Shown: positions 18,651 to 27,691 of the stretch, piece by piece
Layout: each line of letters starts with the position of its first letter
Position numbering within the stretch: the stretch's first letter is position 1
Origin: Halomonas halmophila
Lineage (GTDB): Bacteria; Pseudomonadota; Gammaproteobacteria; Pseudomonadales; Halomonadaceae
DNA length: 37,087 bases
Direction of reading: 5' to 3'
Assembly: GCF_006540005.1 (NCBI RefSeq)
Contig: NZ_BJOC01000001.1
Coordinates: 1 to 37,087, forward strand
The notes under the pieces: model-generated
Databases searched by the model: none
The model's input: only the letters and a program-made list of their open reading frames with translations
Told to the model about the DNA's origin: nothing
Position numbers and translations under genes: made by a program

Positions 18651-19688
18651 ATGAATCAAGATGCCCACTCTCTGACACTCACCGAGATCGCCACGCGCCT
18701 GGGAGCCGAGCTCCGGGGCGATGGCGCGCAGCGAGTGAGTGGCCTGGCTACCCTGCGTGATGCCGGCCCCGAGCATATTACCTTCCTCGCCAACCGCGCC
18801 TACCTCAAGGATCTGATGGATACCCGAGCCGCGGCGGTGCTCCTGCACCCCAGCCACGCCGCGAGTTGTCCCACGCCCTGCCTGACCCTGGAAAACCCCT
18901 ACCTGGGGTATGCCGAGCTGTCGCGCCTCTTCGATCCGCTGGCCAACCGCGACCCGGCCGGTGTGCACCCGTCGGCCGTGGTCGCCGCGGATGTCCGGCT
19001 GGGGGCAGGCGTCAGTGTCGGCCCGCAGGCCGTCATCGAGTCCGGCGTGACCCTGGGCGATGGGGTCGTCGTCGGCGCCGGCTGCGTGATCGGCGCCGAC
19101 ACGCGGGTCGGTGCCCACAGCCGGTTGCATGCCAATGTGACCCTCTATCACGGCATCATCATCGGTGACCGTGCCGTGCTGCACAGCGGTTGCGTGATCG
19201 GCGGGGATGGTTTCGGTTTCGCCCATGACGGCAGCGGCTGGCACAAGATCGCTCAACTGGGCGGGGTCGTGCTGGGTGATGATGTCGAGGTCGGCAGCTG
19301 CTCCAGCATCGACCGGGGAGCGCTGGGCGACACTCTGATCGGCAATGACGTCAAGATCGACAGCCAGGTGCAGATCGCCCACAACGTGCAGATCGGCGAA
19401 CACAGCGCGCTGGCCGGCTGTGTCGGCATTGCCGGCTCGACTCGGGTCGGCAGGCACTGCATGCTGGGAGGCGGCGTCGGGCTTTCCGGACATCTGACGA
19501 TCTGTGACGGGGTCCAGGTCACCGGCATGAGCCTGGTGACCAACTCGATTCTCGAACCGGGCATCTATTCCTCGGGGACGGGCGCCATGGACAACGCCCA
19601 GTGGCGACGCAATGCCGTGCGCTTCAAGCAGCTCGACGATATCGCGCGTCGTTTGAGTCGTCTCGAAAAAGCCGGTCGGGGTGCTTGA
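18651..19688 (+). CDS. lpxD: UDP-3-O-acylglucosamine N-acyltransferase
   Basis: LpxD adds the second (N-linked) hydroxyacyl chain in lipid A synthesis. The 345-residue product (E. coli 341) has an N-terminal uridine-binding domain (LRDAGPEHITFLANRAYL) and then long left-handed beta-helix hexapeptide repeats from about residue 105 to 300. The catalytic His is His244 in the IAHNVQIG turn, and GDGFGFAHD forms the substrate loop. It is the first of four genes for lipid A and fatty acid steps. Confidence 0.97.
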   Translation: MNQDAHSLTLTEIATRLGAELRGDGAQRVSGLATLRDAGPEHITFLANRAYLKDLMDTRAAAVLLHPSHAASCPTPCLTLENPYLGYAELSRLFDPLANRDPAGVHPSAVVAADVRLGAGVSVGPQAVIESGVTLGDGVVVGAGCVIGADTRVGAHSRLHANVTLYHGIIIGDRAVLHSGCVIGGDGFGFAHDGSGWHKIAQLGGVVLGDDVEVGSCSSIDRGALGDTLIGNDVKIDSQVQIAHNVQIGEHSALAGCVGIAGSTRVGRHCMLGGGVGLSGHLTICDGVQVTGMSLVTNSILEPGIYSSGTGAMDNAQWRRNAVRFKQLDDIARRLSRLEKAGRGA

Positions 19689-19712
19689 GGCCTTGCTGCG
19701 GGTCGGTATAAT
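19685..19712 (+). promoter_or_regulatory. Internal promoter for fabZ-lpxA-lpxB
   Basis: TTGAGG (19685-19690), 16 bases, then a perfect TATAAT (19707-19712), overlapping the lpxD stop codon. Transcription would begin near 19719, inside the left arm of the hairpin that follows. Confidence 0.7.
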
Positions 19713-19716
19713 TCCG

Positions 19717-19771
19717 GCCCGCCCACCGCTGTCGGATCGGTGGATGTGCCCGTCGCGTGGGGCGGGCTTTT
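19717..19771 (+). terminator. Terminator-like hairpin upstream of fabZ
   Basis: GCCCGCCC (19717-19724) pairs with GGGCGGGC (19760-19767), followed by TTTT (19768-19771). A competing inner stem CCACCG (19723-19728) with CGGTGG (19738-19743) shares two bases with the outer left arm. A Rho-independent terminator here would end lpxD transcripts. It also sits immediately downstream of the -10 box at 19707-19712, so RNA starting at that promoter would lack part of the left arm. Confidence 0.6.
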
Positions 19772-19792
19772 GTCATCTCAGAGGTTGCTACG

Positions 19793-20236
19793 ATGGAAAT
19801 GGACATCAACGACATTCGCGAATACCTGCCCCACCGGTATCCCTTCCTGCTGGTCGACAGGGTCATGGAACTGACGGTCGGCGAATCCATCGTTGCCTAC
19901 AAGAATGTGAGCGTCAACGAGCCGTTCTTCAATGGTCACTTCCCGCATCACCCCATCATGCCCGGCGTGCTGGTCATCGAAGCCCTGGCGCAGGCATGCG
20001 GTATCCTGGGTTTCAAGACCGTCAATAAACTTCCGGCGGATGGATATGTCTACTATCTGGTGGGCAGTGACAATGTCCGCTTCAAGCGTCCGGTGATGCC
20101 CGGCGATCAACTGCGCCTGGAAGCCGTGGTGATCCGCGGCAAGCGGGGCATCTGGAAGTTTGACTGCAAGGCCAGCGTGGACGGCGATGTGGCCTGCGAG
20201 GCCGAGATCATCTGTGCCGAGAGGAAAGTTGCTTGA
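19793..20236 (+). CDS. fabZ: 3-hydroxyacyl-[acyl-carrier-protein] dehydratase
   Basis: FabZ dehydrates 3-hydroxyacyl-ACP in fatty acid elongation and competes with LpxA/LpxD for hydroxymyristoyl-ACP. The 147-residue hot-dog protein has [14 protein letters not shown] near the N-terminus and the active-site block [18 protein letters not shown], with catalytic His49 and Glu63. AGAGG lies eight bases before the ATG at 19793. The stop overlaps the lpxA start by four bases. Confidence 0.97.
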   Translation: MEMDINDIREYLPHRYPFLLVDRVMELTVGESIVAYKNVSVNEPFFNGHFPHHPIMPGVLVIEALAQACGILGFKTVNKLPADGYVYYLVGSDNVRFKRPVMPGDQLRLEAVVIRGKRGIWKFDCKASVDGDVACEAEIICAERKVA

Positions 20237-21000
20237 TTCATCCCAACGCCATTGTCGACCCCGGAGCTCGCCTGGCCGATGACGTCGAGGTCGGTCCCTT
20301 CTCGGTGATCGGCCCGGATGTCGAGATCGGCGCCGGCTCACGCATCGGTCCCCATGTGGTGGTCAAGGGGCCGACGGTTCTCGGCGAACGAACCCGAGTC
20401 TTTCAGTTCGCCTCGGTGGGCGAGGACTGCCAGGACAAGAAATACGCCGGTGAGCCGACACGCCTGGTCATGGGCGACGACAACGTCGTGCGCGAGGGAG
20501 TCACCCTGCACCGCGGTACCGCTCAGGATCGGGGCGAAACCACCATCGGCTCGCGCAATCTGTTCATGGCCTACGCCCATGTCGGCCACGACTGCGTGAT
20601 CGGCGATGACTGCATCCTGGCCAACCAGGTGACCCTGGCGGGACACGTGACCCTGGGTGACTTCTCGATCCTCGGGGGGCTCTCGGCGGTGCATCAGTTC
20701 TGCCATTTCGGTGAGCATGCCATGGCCGGTGGCGGCTCGATCATCACCAAGGACACGCCGGCCTATGTCATGATCAACGGCAATCCCGCCCAGGTGCATG
20801 GCCTCAATCTGGTGGGCATGCGCCGCCGCGGTTTCAGCAATTCCTCGCTCAAGGCGCTGGGCGATGCCTACCGTCTGGTGTATCGCCAGGGGTTGACCGT
20901 CGAGCAGGCACTGGCCACGATCCGCGAACGCTATTCCCTGCCGGAGACCGAGACCTTCGCGGCCTCCATCGAGGTATCTTCCCGGGGCATCATTCGCTGA
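20233..21000 (+). CDS. lpxA: UDP-N-acetylglucosamine O-acyltransferase
   Basis: LpxA performs the first acylation of lipid A synthesis. The 255-residue product (E. coli 262) is a left-handed beta helix of hexapeptide repeats with the catalytic His at 119 in AYAHVGHDC, plus the [18 protein letters not shown] substrate loop ([14 protein letters not shown]). The C-terminal helical part contains [11 protein letters not shown]. The start is a TTG at 20233 that overlaps the fabZ stop (TTGA), with GAGAGGA upstream. A rare start codon in this position suggests coupled, limited translation. Confidence 0.96.
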   Translation: MIHPNAIVDPGARLADDVEVGPFSVIGPDVEIGAGSRIGPHVVVKGPTVLGERTRVFQFASVGEDCQDKKYAGEPTRLVMGDDNVVREGVTLHRGTAQDRGETTIGSRNLFMAYAHVGHDCVIGDDCILANQVTLAGHVTLGDFSILGGLSAVHQFCHFGEHAMAGGGSIITKDTPAYVMINGNPAQVHGLNLVGMRRRGFSNSSLKALGDAYRLVYRQGLTVEQALATIRERYSLPETETFAASIEVSSRGIIR

Positions 21001-21012
21001 GCGAGGTATGCC

Positions 21013-22224
21013 ATGGGCATCCAACGCATCTATGTGGTCGCCGGCGAACTCTCCGGCGACATTCTCGGTGCCGGATTGATCCGCGAGCTCAAGTCACGCC
21101 ATCCCGGGGCGGAATTCCGCGGCATCGGTGGCCCGCGCATGATTGCCGAGGGCGTCGACAGCCGCTTTCCGCTGGAGACGCTGTCGGTCATGGGGCTGGT
21201 CGAGGTGCTCAAGCACCTGCCGCGCCTGATCCGCGTGCGGCGCGCCCTGCGCCGCGATGCCCTGGCCTGGCAGCCGGACATCATGATCGGCATCGATGCG
21301 CCGGACTTCAATCTGGGGCTCGAGCGTCAGCTGCGCGAGGCCGGCGTGACCACCGCCCACTATGTCAGCCCCTCCGTCTGGGCCTGGCGCCAGGGGCGGG
21401 TCAAGGGTATCGCCCGAGCCGTGGATGCCATGCTGACCTTTCTGCCCTTCGAGGCGGCCTTCTATGTCCACCACCGTGTGCCGGTGGCCTATGTCGGGCA
21501 TCCGCTGGCGGATGAACTGCCGCTGGTCAATGATCGAGCGGCGGCACGCGAGACGCTGGGCCTGGCGCCGGAAGGCAAGCTGCTGGCGATTCTGCCCGGC
21601 TCCCGCGCCAGTGAAGTACGCTTTCTCGGGGCGACCTTCCTGGAGGCGGCCGAGCGCCTGTGTGCCGAACGTGCCGACCTGACCCTGGTGATTCCCGCCG
21701 CGACCCCGCAGCGACGCGAGGAGCTGGAGGCCCTGCTGGCCGAGCGCGACGGCCTGCGCGGGCGGGTGACCCTGGTCGACGGTTGTTCTCGCGAGGCCAT
21801 GGTGGCCAGCGACCTGGTGCTGCTCACCTCGGGGACGGCGGCGCTGGAGGCCATGCTCTGTCATCGCGCCATGCTGGTAGCCTATCGGATGGCGCCGATG
21901 ACCCACTTTCTGGCCCGGTATCTGGTCAAGACCGAGTGGATCTCCCTGCCCAACCTGATTGCACGTGACAGCCTGGTGCCGGAACTGATCCAGGATGCCG
22001 CGAATGCCGAGGCCATCGCCGGGAGTCTGGCCGGGCTGCTCGATGACGGCGAGGCGCGGGCAGCGCTGGAGGCGCGTTTCGCCGCCATGCACCAGGCCCT
22101 GTGTCGCGATGCCAGCCGACGCGCCAGTGATGCCGTCGAGGCGCTGGTCGAGGGGCGGGCATTGCCCGCGTCGGTCTCTCCGGAGCGGCTCGACGCCCCC
22201 CATGGCGAGGGAGGGTCGTCATGA
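21013..22224 (+). CDS. lpxB: Lipid-A-disaccharide synthase
   Basis: LpxB condenses UDP-diacylglucosamine with lipid X to form the lipid A disaccharide at the inner face of the inner membrane. The 403-residue product shows the GT19 hallmarks: [15 protein letters not shown] at the N-terminus, [16 protein letters not shown] in the middle, [12 protein letters not shown], and [13 protein letters not shown] near the C-terminus. It is about 20 residues longer than the E. coli enzyme, mostly in the C-terminal tail. It follows lpxA by 12 bases and overlaps rnhB by four. Confidence 0.97.
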   Translation: MGIQRIYVVAGELSGDILGAGLIRELKSRHPGAEFRGIGGPRMIAEGVDSRFPLETLSVMGLVEVLKHLPRLIRVRRALRRDALAWQPDIMIGIDAPDFNLGLERQLREAGVTTAHYVSPSVWAWRQGRVKGIARAVDAMLTFLPFEAAFYVHHRVPVAYVGHPLADELPLVNDRAAARETLGLAPEGKLLAILPGSRASEVRFLGATFLEAAERLCAERADLTLVIPAATPQRREELEALLAERDGLRGRVTLVDGCSREAMVASDLVLLTSGTAALEAMLCHRAMLVAYRMAPMTHFLARYLVKTEWISLPNLIARDSLVPELIQDAANAEAIAGSLAGLLDDGEARAALEARFAAMHQALCRDASRRASDAVEALVEGRALPASVSPERLDAPHGEGGSS

Positions 22225-22832
22225 GCGAGCCTGCACGGCCGCCGCTGGAGATCGACTATCAGGGAGACCGGCTGGCCGGCGTCGATGAGGTCGGGCGAGG
22301 GCCGCTGGTCGGTTCCGTGGTAGCGGCGGCGGTCATCCTCGACCCGGCGTGCTCCATCGACGGCCTGACCGACTCCAAGCAGCTGACCGCTCGGCGGCGG
22401 GAGGCCCTGTCGGCCCGTGTCCGCGAGCAGGCGCTGGCATGGACGCTGGCCGAGGCCTCGGCCGAGGAAGTTGACGGCCTGAACATCTACCATGCCACGC
22501 ACCTGGCCATGCGGCGTGCCATCGATGCCCTGAGCCCGGCCGCCGAATATCTGCTGGTGGACGGTAATCGTCTGCCCGGGCATCATGTGCCGGGGCAGGC
22601 CGTGGTCAAGGGCGACGCCCGTCATCCGGCCATTGCCGCCGCCTCGATACTCGCCAAGGTGGCCCGCGATGCCGCCATGCTCGAGCTCGATGCCCGGCAT
22701 CCCGACTATGGCTTCGCGCGCCACAAGGGCTATCCGACCCGCGAGCATCTGTCTGCCCTGGAGCGTCTCGGACCACTGCCCGAGCATCGGCGCTCCTTCG
22801 GACCGGTAAAACGCCAGCTGGCGCTATTCTAG
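22221..22832 (+). CDS. rnhB: Ribonuclease HII
   Basis: RNase HII nicks DNA at embedded ribonucleotides and degrades RNA-DNA hybrids. The 203-residue product has [20 protein letters not shown], in which Asp and Glu of DEVGRG bind the metals, the [10 protein letters not shown] motif, [19 protein letters not shown], and the [11 protein letters not shown] block. The ATG overlaps the lpxB stop (ATGA). It sits in its usual place before dnaE. Confidence 0.97.
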   Translation: MSEPARPPLEIDYQGDRLAGVDEVGRGPLVGSVVAAAVILDPACSIDGLTDSKQLTARRREALSARVREQALAWTLAEASAEEVDGLNIYHATHLAMRRAIDALSPAAEYLLVDGNRLPGHHVPGQAVVKGDARHPAIAAASILAKVARDAAMLELDARHPDYGFARHKGYPTREHLSALERLGPLPEHRRSFGPVKRQLALF

Positions 22833-22877
22833 GTCAGTTTACACCAGGCATGATGGTGAGGAGCGCCGGGGGCGGGC

Positions 22878-22953
22878 CGCTCGGGAGGTCCGATTCCAAG
22901 TAAGGAATCGGTAGCGTACAGGGAAGTATTTACAGCGCCTCCCGGGAGGTCCG
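22878..22953. repeat. Structured palindromic intergenic element
   Basis: In the 218-base gap between rnhB and dnaE, an 8-bp perfect hairpin (CCGATTCC 22890-22897 with GGAATCGG 22904-22911, loop AAGTAA) is enclosed by GGGAGG (22883-22888) pairing with CCTCCC (22938-22943). The latter is itself half of a 12-base palindrome CCTCCCGGGAGG (22938-22949). The 13-base sequence C(T/C)CGGGAGGTCCG occurs twice as a direct repeat (22880-22892 and 22941-22953). A smaller inverted repeat CACCA/TGGTG lies just upstream (22842-22858). It has the look of a dispersed REP-like element of halomonads, a resemblance recalled and not verified. No open frame is supported here. Confidence 0.65.
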
Positions 22954-23050
22954 TCGCCGGATGAGCGTGAATTGGGTAGGTTGCCCGGTGCCAACTCACA
23001 TCCATGCGGTCACAAGTCCCCATTATGCAACGACAAACCCCGAGTTCACC

Positions 23051-26000
23051 ATGACCACACCCTTCGTTCATCTGCGCGTTCACAGTGAATTCTCTCTCGT
23101 CGATGGCCTGGTGCGTCTCAAGCCCTTGATCAAGACGACCGTGGATCAGGGCACGCCGGCCATCGCCCTGACCGACGAGGCCAACCTCTTTGCCCTGGTC
23201 AAGTATTACACCGGGGCGCAGAGCGCGGGCCTCAAGCCGATCATCGGCAGTGACCTGTGGCTGGCCAACCCGCATGACGCGGACCATCCCTATCGCCTGA
23301 CACTGCTGGCGATGAGCGATATCGGCTACCGCAACCTCACCGAGCTGATCTCGCGCGGCTGGGTCGATGGTCAGCGCCAGGGGCGGGCCGTCCTGCAGCG
23401 TGCCTGGGTGATGGAGCAGAGCGAGGGACTGATCGCGCTCTCCGGCGGGCGCGAGGGGGATGTCGGCCGCCACCTGCTGTCGGACCATCACGGCGAGGCG
23501 CGCGCCCTGCTGGATGAGTGGAACGCCGCCTTCCCGGGCCGCTACTACCTGGAGCTGACGCGGACCGGGCGGGCCCTGGAGGAAGACTGCGTGCACCGCT
23601 CGGTGGAGCTGGCCATCGAGACCCGGACGCCGGTGGTGGCGACCAATGATGTACGCTTCCTCGAGCGCGAGGACTTCTGGGCCCACGAGACGCGCGTCTC
23701 CATCGGCGAAGGCAAGCCGCTGGACGACCCGCGCCGCGAGCGTCGCTACAGCGAGGAACAGTACCTCAAGAGCCCGGCGGAAATGGCCGAGCTGTTCTCG
23801 GACATCCCCGAGGCACTGGAGAACAGCGCGCTGATCGCGGCACGCTGCAACGTGGAGGTGCGTCTCGGCGAGATATTCCTGCCCGAGTACAGCATTCCCG
23901 AGGGCATGACCCAGGAGGAGTTCTTCCGCAAGGTCTCGCATGATGGCCTGACCGAGCGCCTGGACTTCCTCTACCCGGCGGCGCGCTACCCGCGCGAGGG
24001 GGCCGAGTATGCCGAAATCGACGCCCGCTACCGCGAGCGCCTCGACTTCGAGCTCAACATCATTCTGCAGATGGGCTTTCCCGGCTACTTCCTGATCGTC
24101 ATGGACTTCATCCAGTGGGCCAAGGACAACGATGTCCCGGTCGGCCCCGGACGCGGCTCGGGCGCCGGCTCACTGGTGGCCTATGCCCAGAAGATCACCG
24201 ACCTCGATCCGCTGCAGTATGACCTGCTGTTCGAGCGTTTCCTCAACCCGGAGCGTGTCTCCATGCCCGACTTCGATGTCGACTTCTGCATGGAGAAGCG
24301 CGACCGGGTCATCGATTATGTCGCGGAGCGCTATGGGCGCAATGCCGTCTCGCAGATCGTCACCTTCGGCACCATGGCCGCCAAGGCCGTGGTGCGCGAC
24401 GTGGCGCGGGCGCAGGGCAAGCCCTATTCGCTGGGCGACAAGCTGTCCAAGCTGATCCCCTTCGAGGTCGGCATGACACTGGGCAAGGCGATCGAGGATG
24501 AGCCACAGCTCAAGGACTTCCTGGAAGCCGATGACGATGCCCAGGAAATCTGGGACATGGCCCTCAAGCTGGAGGGCATCACCCGCGGTACCGGCAAGCA
24601 CGCCGGCGGGGTGGTCATCGCGCCGACCAAGCTGACCGACTTCTCGCCGCTGATCTGCGATGACGATGGCAGCGGCCTGCGCGTCCAGTACGACAAGAAC
24701 GACATCGAGGACGCCGGCCTGGTCAAGTTCGACTTCCTGGGCCTGCGCACCCTGACCATCATCGACTGGGCCCTGGAGATGGTCGACAAGGTGCGTGCCG
24801 CGCGCGGCGAGGGCGCACTGGACATCGACACCATCCCGCTGGATGACGTGCCCACCTTCGACATGCTCAAGAAGGCCGAGACCACGGCCGTCTTCCAGCT
24901 CGAATCGCGTGGCATGAAGGAACTGATCAAGCGCCTGCTGCCCGACTCCCTGGAAGACATGATCGCCCTGGTGGCGTTGTTCCGTCCCGGCCCGCTGCAG
25001 TCGGGCATGGTCGACGACTTCATCAACCGCAAGCATGGTCGGGCCGAGGTCGCCTATCCGCACCCCGATTACCAGCACGACCTGCTCAAGCCGGTGCTCG
25101 GGCCGACCTACGGCATCATCCTCTATCAGGAGCAGGTGATGCAGATTGCCCAGGTCATGGCCGGTTACAGCCTCGGCCAGGCCGACATGCTGCGGCGTGC
25201 CATGGGCAAGAAGAAGCCCGAGGAGATGGCCAAGCAGCGTGCCGGTTTCATGGAAGGCTGCGAGGCCAATGGCCTGGATGCCGACCTGGCGGGCAATATC
25301 TTCGACCTGGTGGAAAAGTTTGCCGGCTACGGCTTCAACAAGTCGCACTCGGCGGCCTATGCCCTGGTGTCGTACCAGACGGCCTGGCTCAAGGCGCACT
25401 ATCCCGGTCCCTTCATGGCGGCGGTGCTGTCCACCGAGATGGACAACCTCGACAAGGTGGTGCCGCTGATCGAGGAGTGTCGTCACCTGGGGCTCACCGT
25501 GACGCCGCCGGATGTCAATGTGGGCGGCTACAAGTTCACCGTCGACGTCGAAGGGCGGGTAATCTATGGCCTGGGTGCCATCCGCGGGGTCGGCGAAGGG
25601 CCCATCGGCGCCATCGTCGAGGCCCGCGACGCCGAGGGCGAGTTCCGCGACCTGTTCGACTTCTGCCGGCGCACCGACCCGCAGCGCATGAACAAGCGCA
25701 CGCTCGAGGCGCTGATTCGGGCCGGCGCCCTCGACAACCTGGGGCCCAGTCGTGCCGTGCTGACGGCGTCGCTGGACGATGCGCTCAAGGCCGCCGCCCA
25801 GAACCAGGCCAACCAGAACATCGGCATGATGGACATGTTCGGTGACGCCTTCAGCGAGGCCCCCGATGACGCTGACGCCGACGTCTACGCGGACTACCGT
25901 CGGGTGCGCGAGTGGACGGACAAGCAGCGTCTCGCGGGGGAGAAGGACACCCTGGGTCTCTACCTCACCGGCCACCCCATCGATGAGTACGAGCAGGAGC

Positions 26001-26560
26001 TGGCGCGTTTCGTTTCCACGCGCATCGTCGATCTCAAACCGTCCCGCGAGCCGCAGCGGGTCGCCGGGTTGGTCGTCGGCGTGCGTACCATGAAGTCCAA
26101 GCGGGGCGACACCATGGCCTTCGTGACCCTGGACGACCGCACCGGCCGCATCGAGGCGTCATTGTTCGGCGACCTCTTCGATGCGCTGCGCGGGCGCATC
26201 GATACCGACCAGGTGCTGATCGTCGAAGGCGAGGTGTCGACCGATGACTATTCGGGTGGCCTGCGCCTGCGTGGCAAGGACATCACGCCCATGGTCGATG
26301 CGCGAACCCGCTATGGCCAGGCCGTCGAGCTGTCGCTGGATGCCGCCGGCGTCAATGGCCGCCTGATCGACAGCCTGCGCGATAGCCTGACGCCATACTG
26401 TGATGACAAGGGGCTGCCGGTACGCCTGCGCTATCGCAACGCCAGGGCATCGGGCTGGCTGGAGCTGGCCGAGCAGTGGCGCGTGCAGCCCACCGATGAG
26501 CTGCTGGTCGCCCTGCGCGAGGTGCAGGGGCAGGATGGGGTGCGTCTGAAGTACCGCTAG
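23051..26560 (+). CDS. dnaE: DNA polymerase III alpha subunit
   Basis: DnaE is the replicative polymerase subunit. The 1169-residue product (E. coli 1160) begins FVHLRVHSEFSLVDGL, the start of the PHP domain. Catalytic Asp409 and Asp411 are in PDFDVDFCMEKRDRV and Asp561 in LVKFDFLGLRTLT. A tandem HhH region and an OB domain (MKSKRGDTMAFVTLDDRTG) follow. The internal clamp-binding site, usually QxxLF-like, reads MMDMF at 926-930. The start at 23051 is set by alignment of the N-terminus. An in-frame ATG at 22961 would add 30 unrelated residues. The ribosome binding site is weak (GAG only). Confidence 0.98.
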   Translation: MTTPFVHLRVHSEFSLVDGLVRLKPLIKTTVDQGTPAIALTDEANLFALVKYYTGAQSAGLKPIIGSDLWLANPHDADHPYRLTLLAMSDIGYRNLTELISRGWVDGQRQGRAVLQRAWVMEQSEGLIALSGGREGDVGRHLLSDHHGEARALLDEWNAAFPGRYYLELTRTGRALEEDCVHRSVELAIETRTPVVATNDVRFLEREDFWAHETRVSIGEGKPLDDPRRERRYSEEQYLKSPAEMAELFSDIPEALENSALIAARCNVEVRLGEIFLPEYSIPEGMTQEEFFRKVSHDGLTERLDFLYPAARYPREGAEYAEIDARYRERLDFELNIILQMGFPGYFLIVMDFIQWAKDNDVPVGPGRGSGAGSLVAYAQKITDLDPLQYDLLFERFLNPERVSMPDFDVDFCMEKRDRVIDYVAERYGRNAVSQIVTFGTMAAKAVVRDVARAQGKPYSLGDKLSKLIPFEVGMTLGKAIEDEPQLKDFLEADDDAQEIWDMALKLEGITRGTGKHAGGVVIAPTKLTDFSPLICDDDGSGLRVQYDKNDIEDAGLVKFDFLGLRTLTIIDWALEMVDKVRAARGEGALDIDTIPLDDVPTFDMLKKAETTAVFQLESRGMKELIKRLLPDSLEDMIALVALFRPGPLQSGMVDDFINRKHGRAEVAYPHPDYQHDLLKPVLGPTYGIILYQEQVMQIAQVMAGYSLGQADMLRRAMGKKKPEEMAKQRAGFMEGCEANGLDADLAGNIFDLVEKFAGYGFNKSHSAAYALVSYQTAWLKAHYPGPFMAAVLSTEMDNLDKVVPLIEECRHLGLTVTPPDVNVGGYKFTVDVEGRVIYGLGAIRGVGEGPIGAIVEARDAEGEFRDLFDFCRRTDPQRMNKRTLEALIRAGALDNLGPSRAVLTASLDDALKAAAQNQANQNIGMMDMFGDAFSEAPDDADADVYADYRRVREWTDKQRLAGEKDTLGLYLTGHPIDEYEQELARFVSTRIVDLKPSREPQRVAGLVVGVRTMKSKRGDTMAFVTLDDRTGRIEASLFGDLFDALRGRIDTDQVLIVEGEVSTDDYSGGLRLRGKDITPMVDARTRYGQAVELSLDAAGVNGRLIDSLRDSLTPYCDDKGLPVRLRYRNARASGWLELAEQWRVQPTDELLVALREVQGQDGVRLKYR

Positions 26561-26625
26561 GGATCACTGCTCAACGGCATCAAGCGCCGCGCTGTAGCCG
26601 ACATCACTGTATCCGGTGACGTGTC

Positions 26626-26653
26626 TTGCGTGGGATTGTCAGGGTGCGATAAT
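26626..26653 (+). promoter_or_regulatory. Candidate promoter for accA-tilS
   Basis: TTGCGT (26626-26631), 16 bases, then GATAAT (26648-26653), in the 152-base gap after dnaE and 60 bases before the accA ATG. The remainder of the gap shows no other clear signal. Confidence 0.55.
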
Positions 26654-26712
26654 GCGCGACAATCGATGTTTTCTCTCCGGTCACTCTGCGGCCGATGAAA
26701 CAAGGCTAGATC

Positions 26713-27666
26713 ATGAATCCGAACTACCTAGATTTCGAACAGCCCATCGCCGAGCTTCAGGCCAAGATCGAAGAACTGCGCATGGTCGGTACCGACAGCC
26801 AGGTCAGCCTGAGCGACGAGATCGGCCGACTCGAGGACAAGAGCCGCAAGCTCACCGAGTCGATCTTCAAGGACCTGAGCGCCTGGCAGGTGTCGCAGCT
26901 GTCGCGGCATCCCCAGCGTCCCTACACCATGGACTACCTGGAGCACGTCTTCAGCGACTTCGACGAGTTGCACGGGGATCGTCGTTTCGCCGATGACGCG
27001 GCCATCGTCGGCGGGGTGGCGCGCCTGGACGACAAGCCGGTGATGGTCATCGGCCACCAGAAGGGGCGCGACGTTCACGAGAAGGTACGCCGCAACTTCG
27101 GCATGCCGCGCCCGGAAGGCTATCGCAAGGCCTGCCGGCTGATGGAGATGGCCGAGCGCTTTCGCATGCCGGTGCTGACCTTCATCGACACGCCCGGCGC
27201 CTACCCCGGCATCGATGCCGAGGAACGCGGCCAGAGCGAGGCCATCGCCCATAACCTGGGTGTCATGTCGCGCCTCCGGACGCCGATCATCTCGACCGTG
27301 GTCGGTGAGGGTGGTTCCGGCGGTGCCCTGGCCATCGGCGTCTGCGATGAGCTGACCATGCTGCAGTATTCCACCTACTCGGTGATCTCTCCGGAAGGCT
27401 GCGCCTCGATCCTCTGGAAGAGCTCCGACAAGGCCTCCGAGGCGGCTCAGGCCATGGGCATCACCGCCGAGCGTCTCAAGGAGCTCGGCTTCGTCGACAG
27501 CCTGATTCCCGAGCCGCTGGGCGGCGCCCACCGTCAGCCTTCGGTGATGGCCGAACGCATCAAGACGAGCCTGCTGGAGAGCCTGGAGCGTCTCGAGGCC
27601 ATGGGGACCGATGCGCTGCTGGAGCGGCGGTACGAGAAACTGATGAGCATCGGCGCCCCGGCTTAA
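26713..27666 (+). CDS. accA: Acetyl-CoA carboxylase carboxyltransferase subunit alpha
   Basis: AccA with AccD transfers carboxyl from carboxybiotin to acetyl-CoA, forming malonyl-CoA for fatty acid synthesis. The 317-residue product (E. coli 319) starts [20 protein letters not shown]. It contains [20 protein letters not shown], the [20 protein letters not shown] oxyanion loop, and [15 protein letters not shown]. The position directly after dnaE is conserved in gammaproteobacteria. tilS follows by 25 bases. Confidence 0.98.
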   Translation: MNPNYLDFEQPIAELQAKIEELRMVGTDSQVSLSDEIGRLEDKSRKLTESIFKDLSAWQVSQLSRHPQRPYTMDYLEHVFSDFDELHGDRRFADDAAIVGGVARLDDKPVMVIGHQKGRDVHEKVRRNFGMPRPEGYRKACRLMEMAERFRMPVLTFIDTPGAYPGIDAEERGQSEAIAHNLGVMSRLRTPIISTVVGEGGSGGALAIGVCDELTMLQYSTYSVISPEGCASILWKSSDKASEAAQAMGITAERLKELGFVDSLIPEPLGGAHRQPSVMAERIKTSLLESLERLEAMGTDALLERRYEKLMSIGAPA

Positions 27667-27691
27667 GGTTCGTGTTGCGCTCGGCCATGCC

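Noticed and set aside
22878..22953. tRNA or known riboswitch in the rnhB-dnaE gap
   Set aside because: No acceptor stem, T-loop or anticodon arm can be drawn, and the stems do not match a riboswitch class I know.
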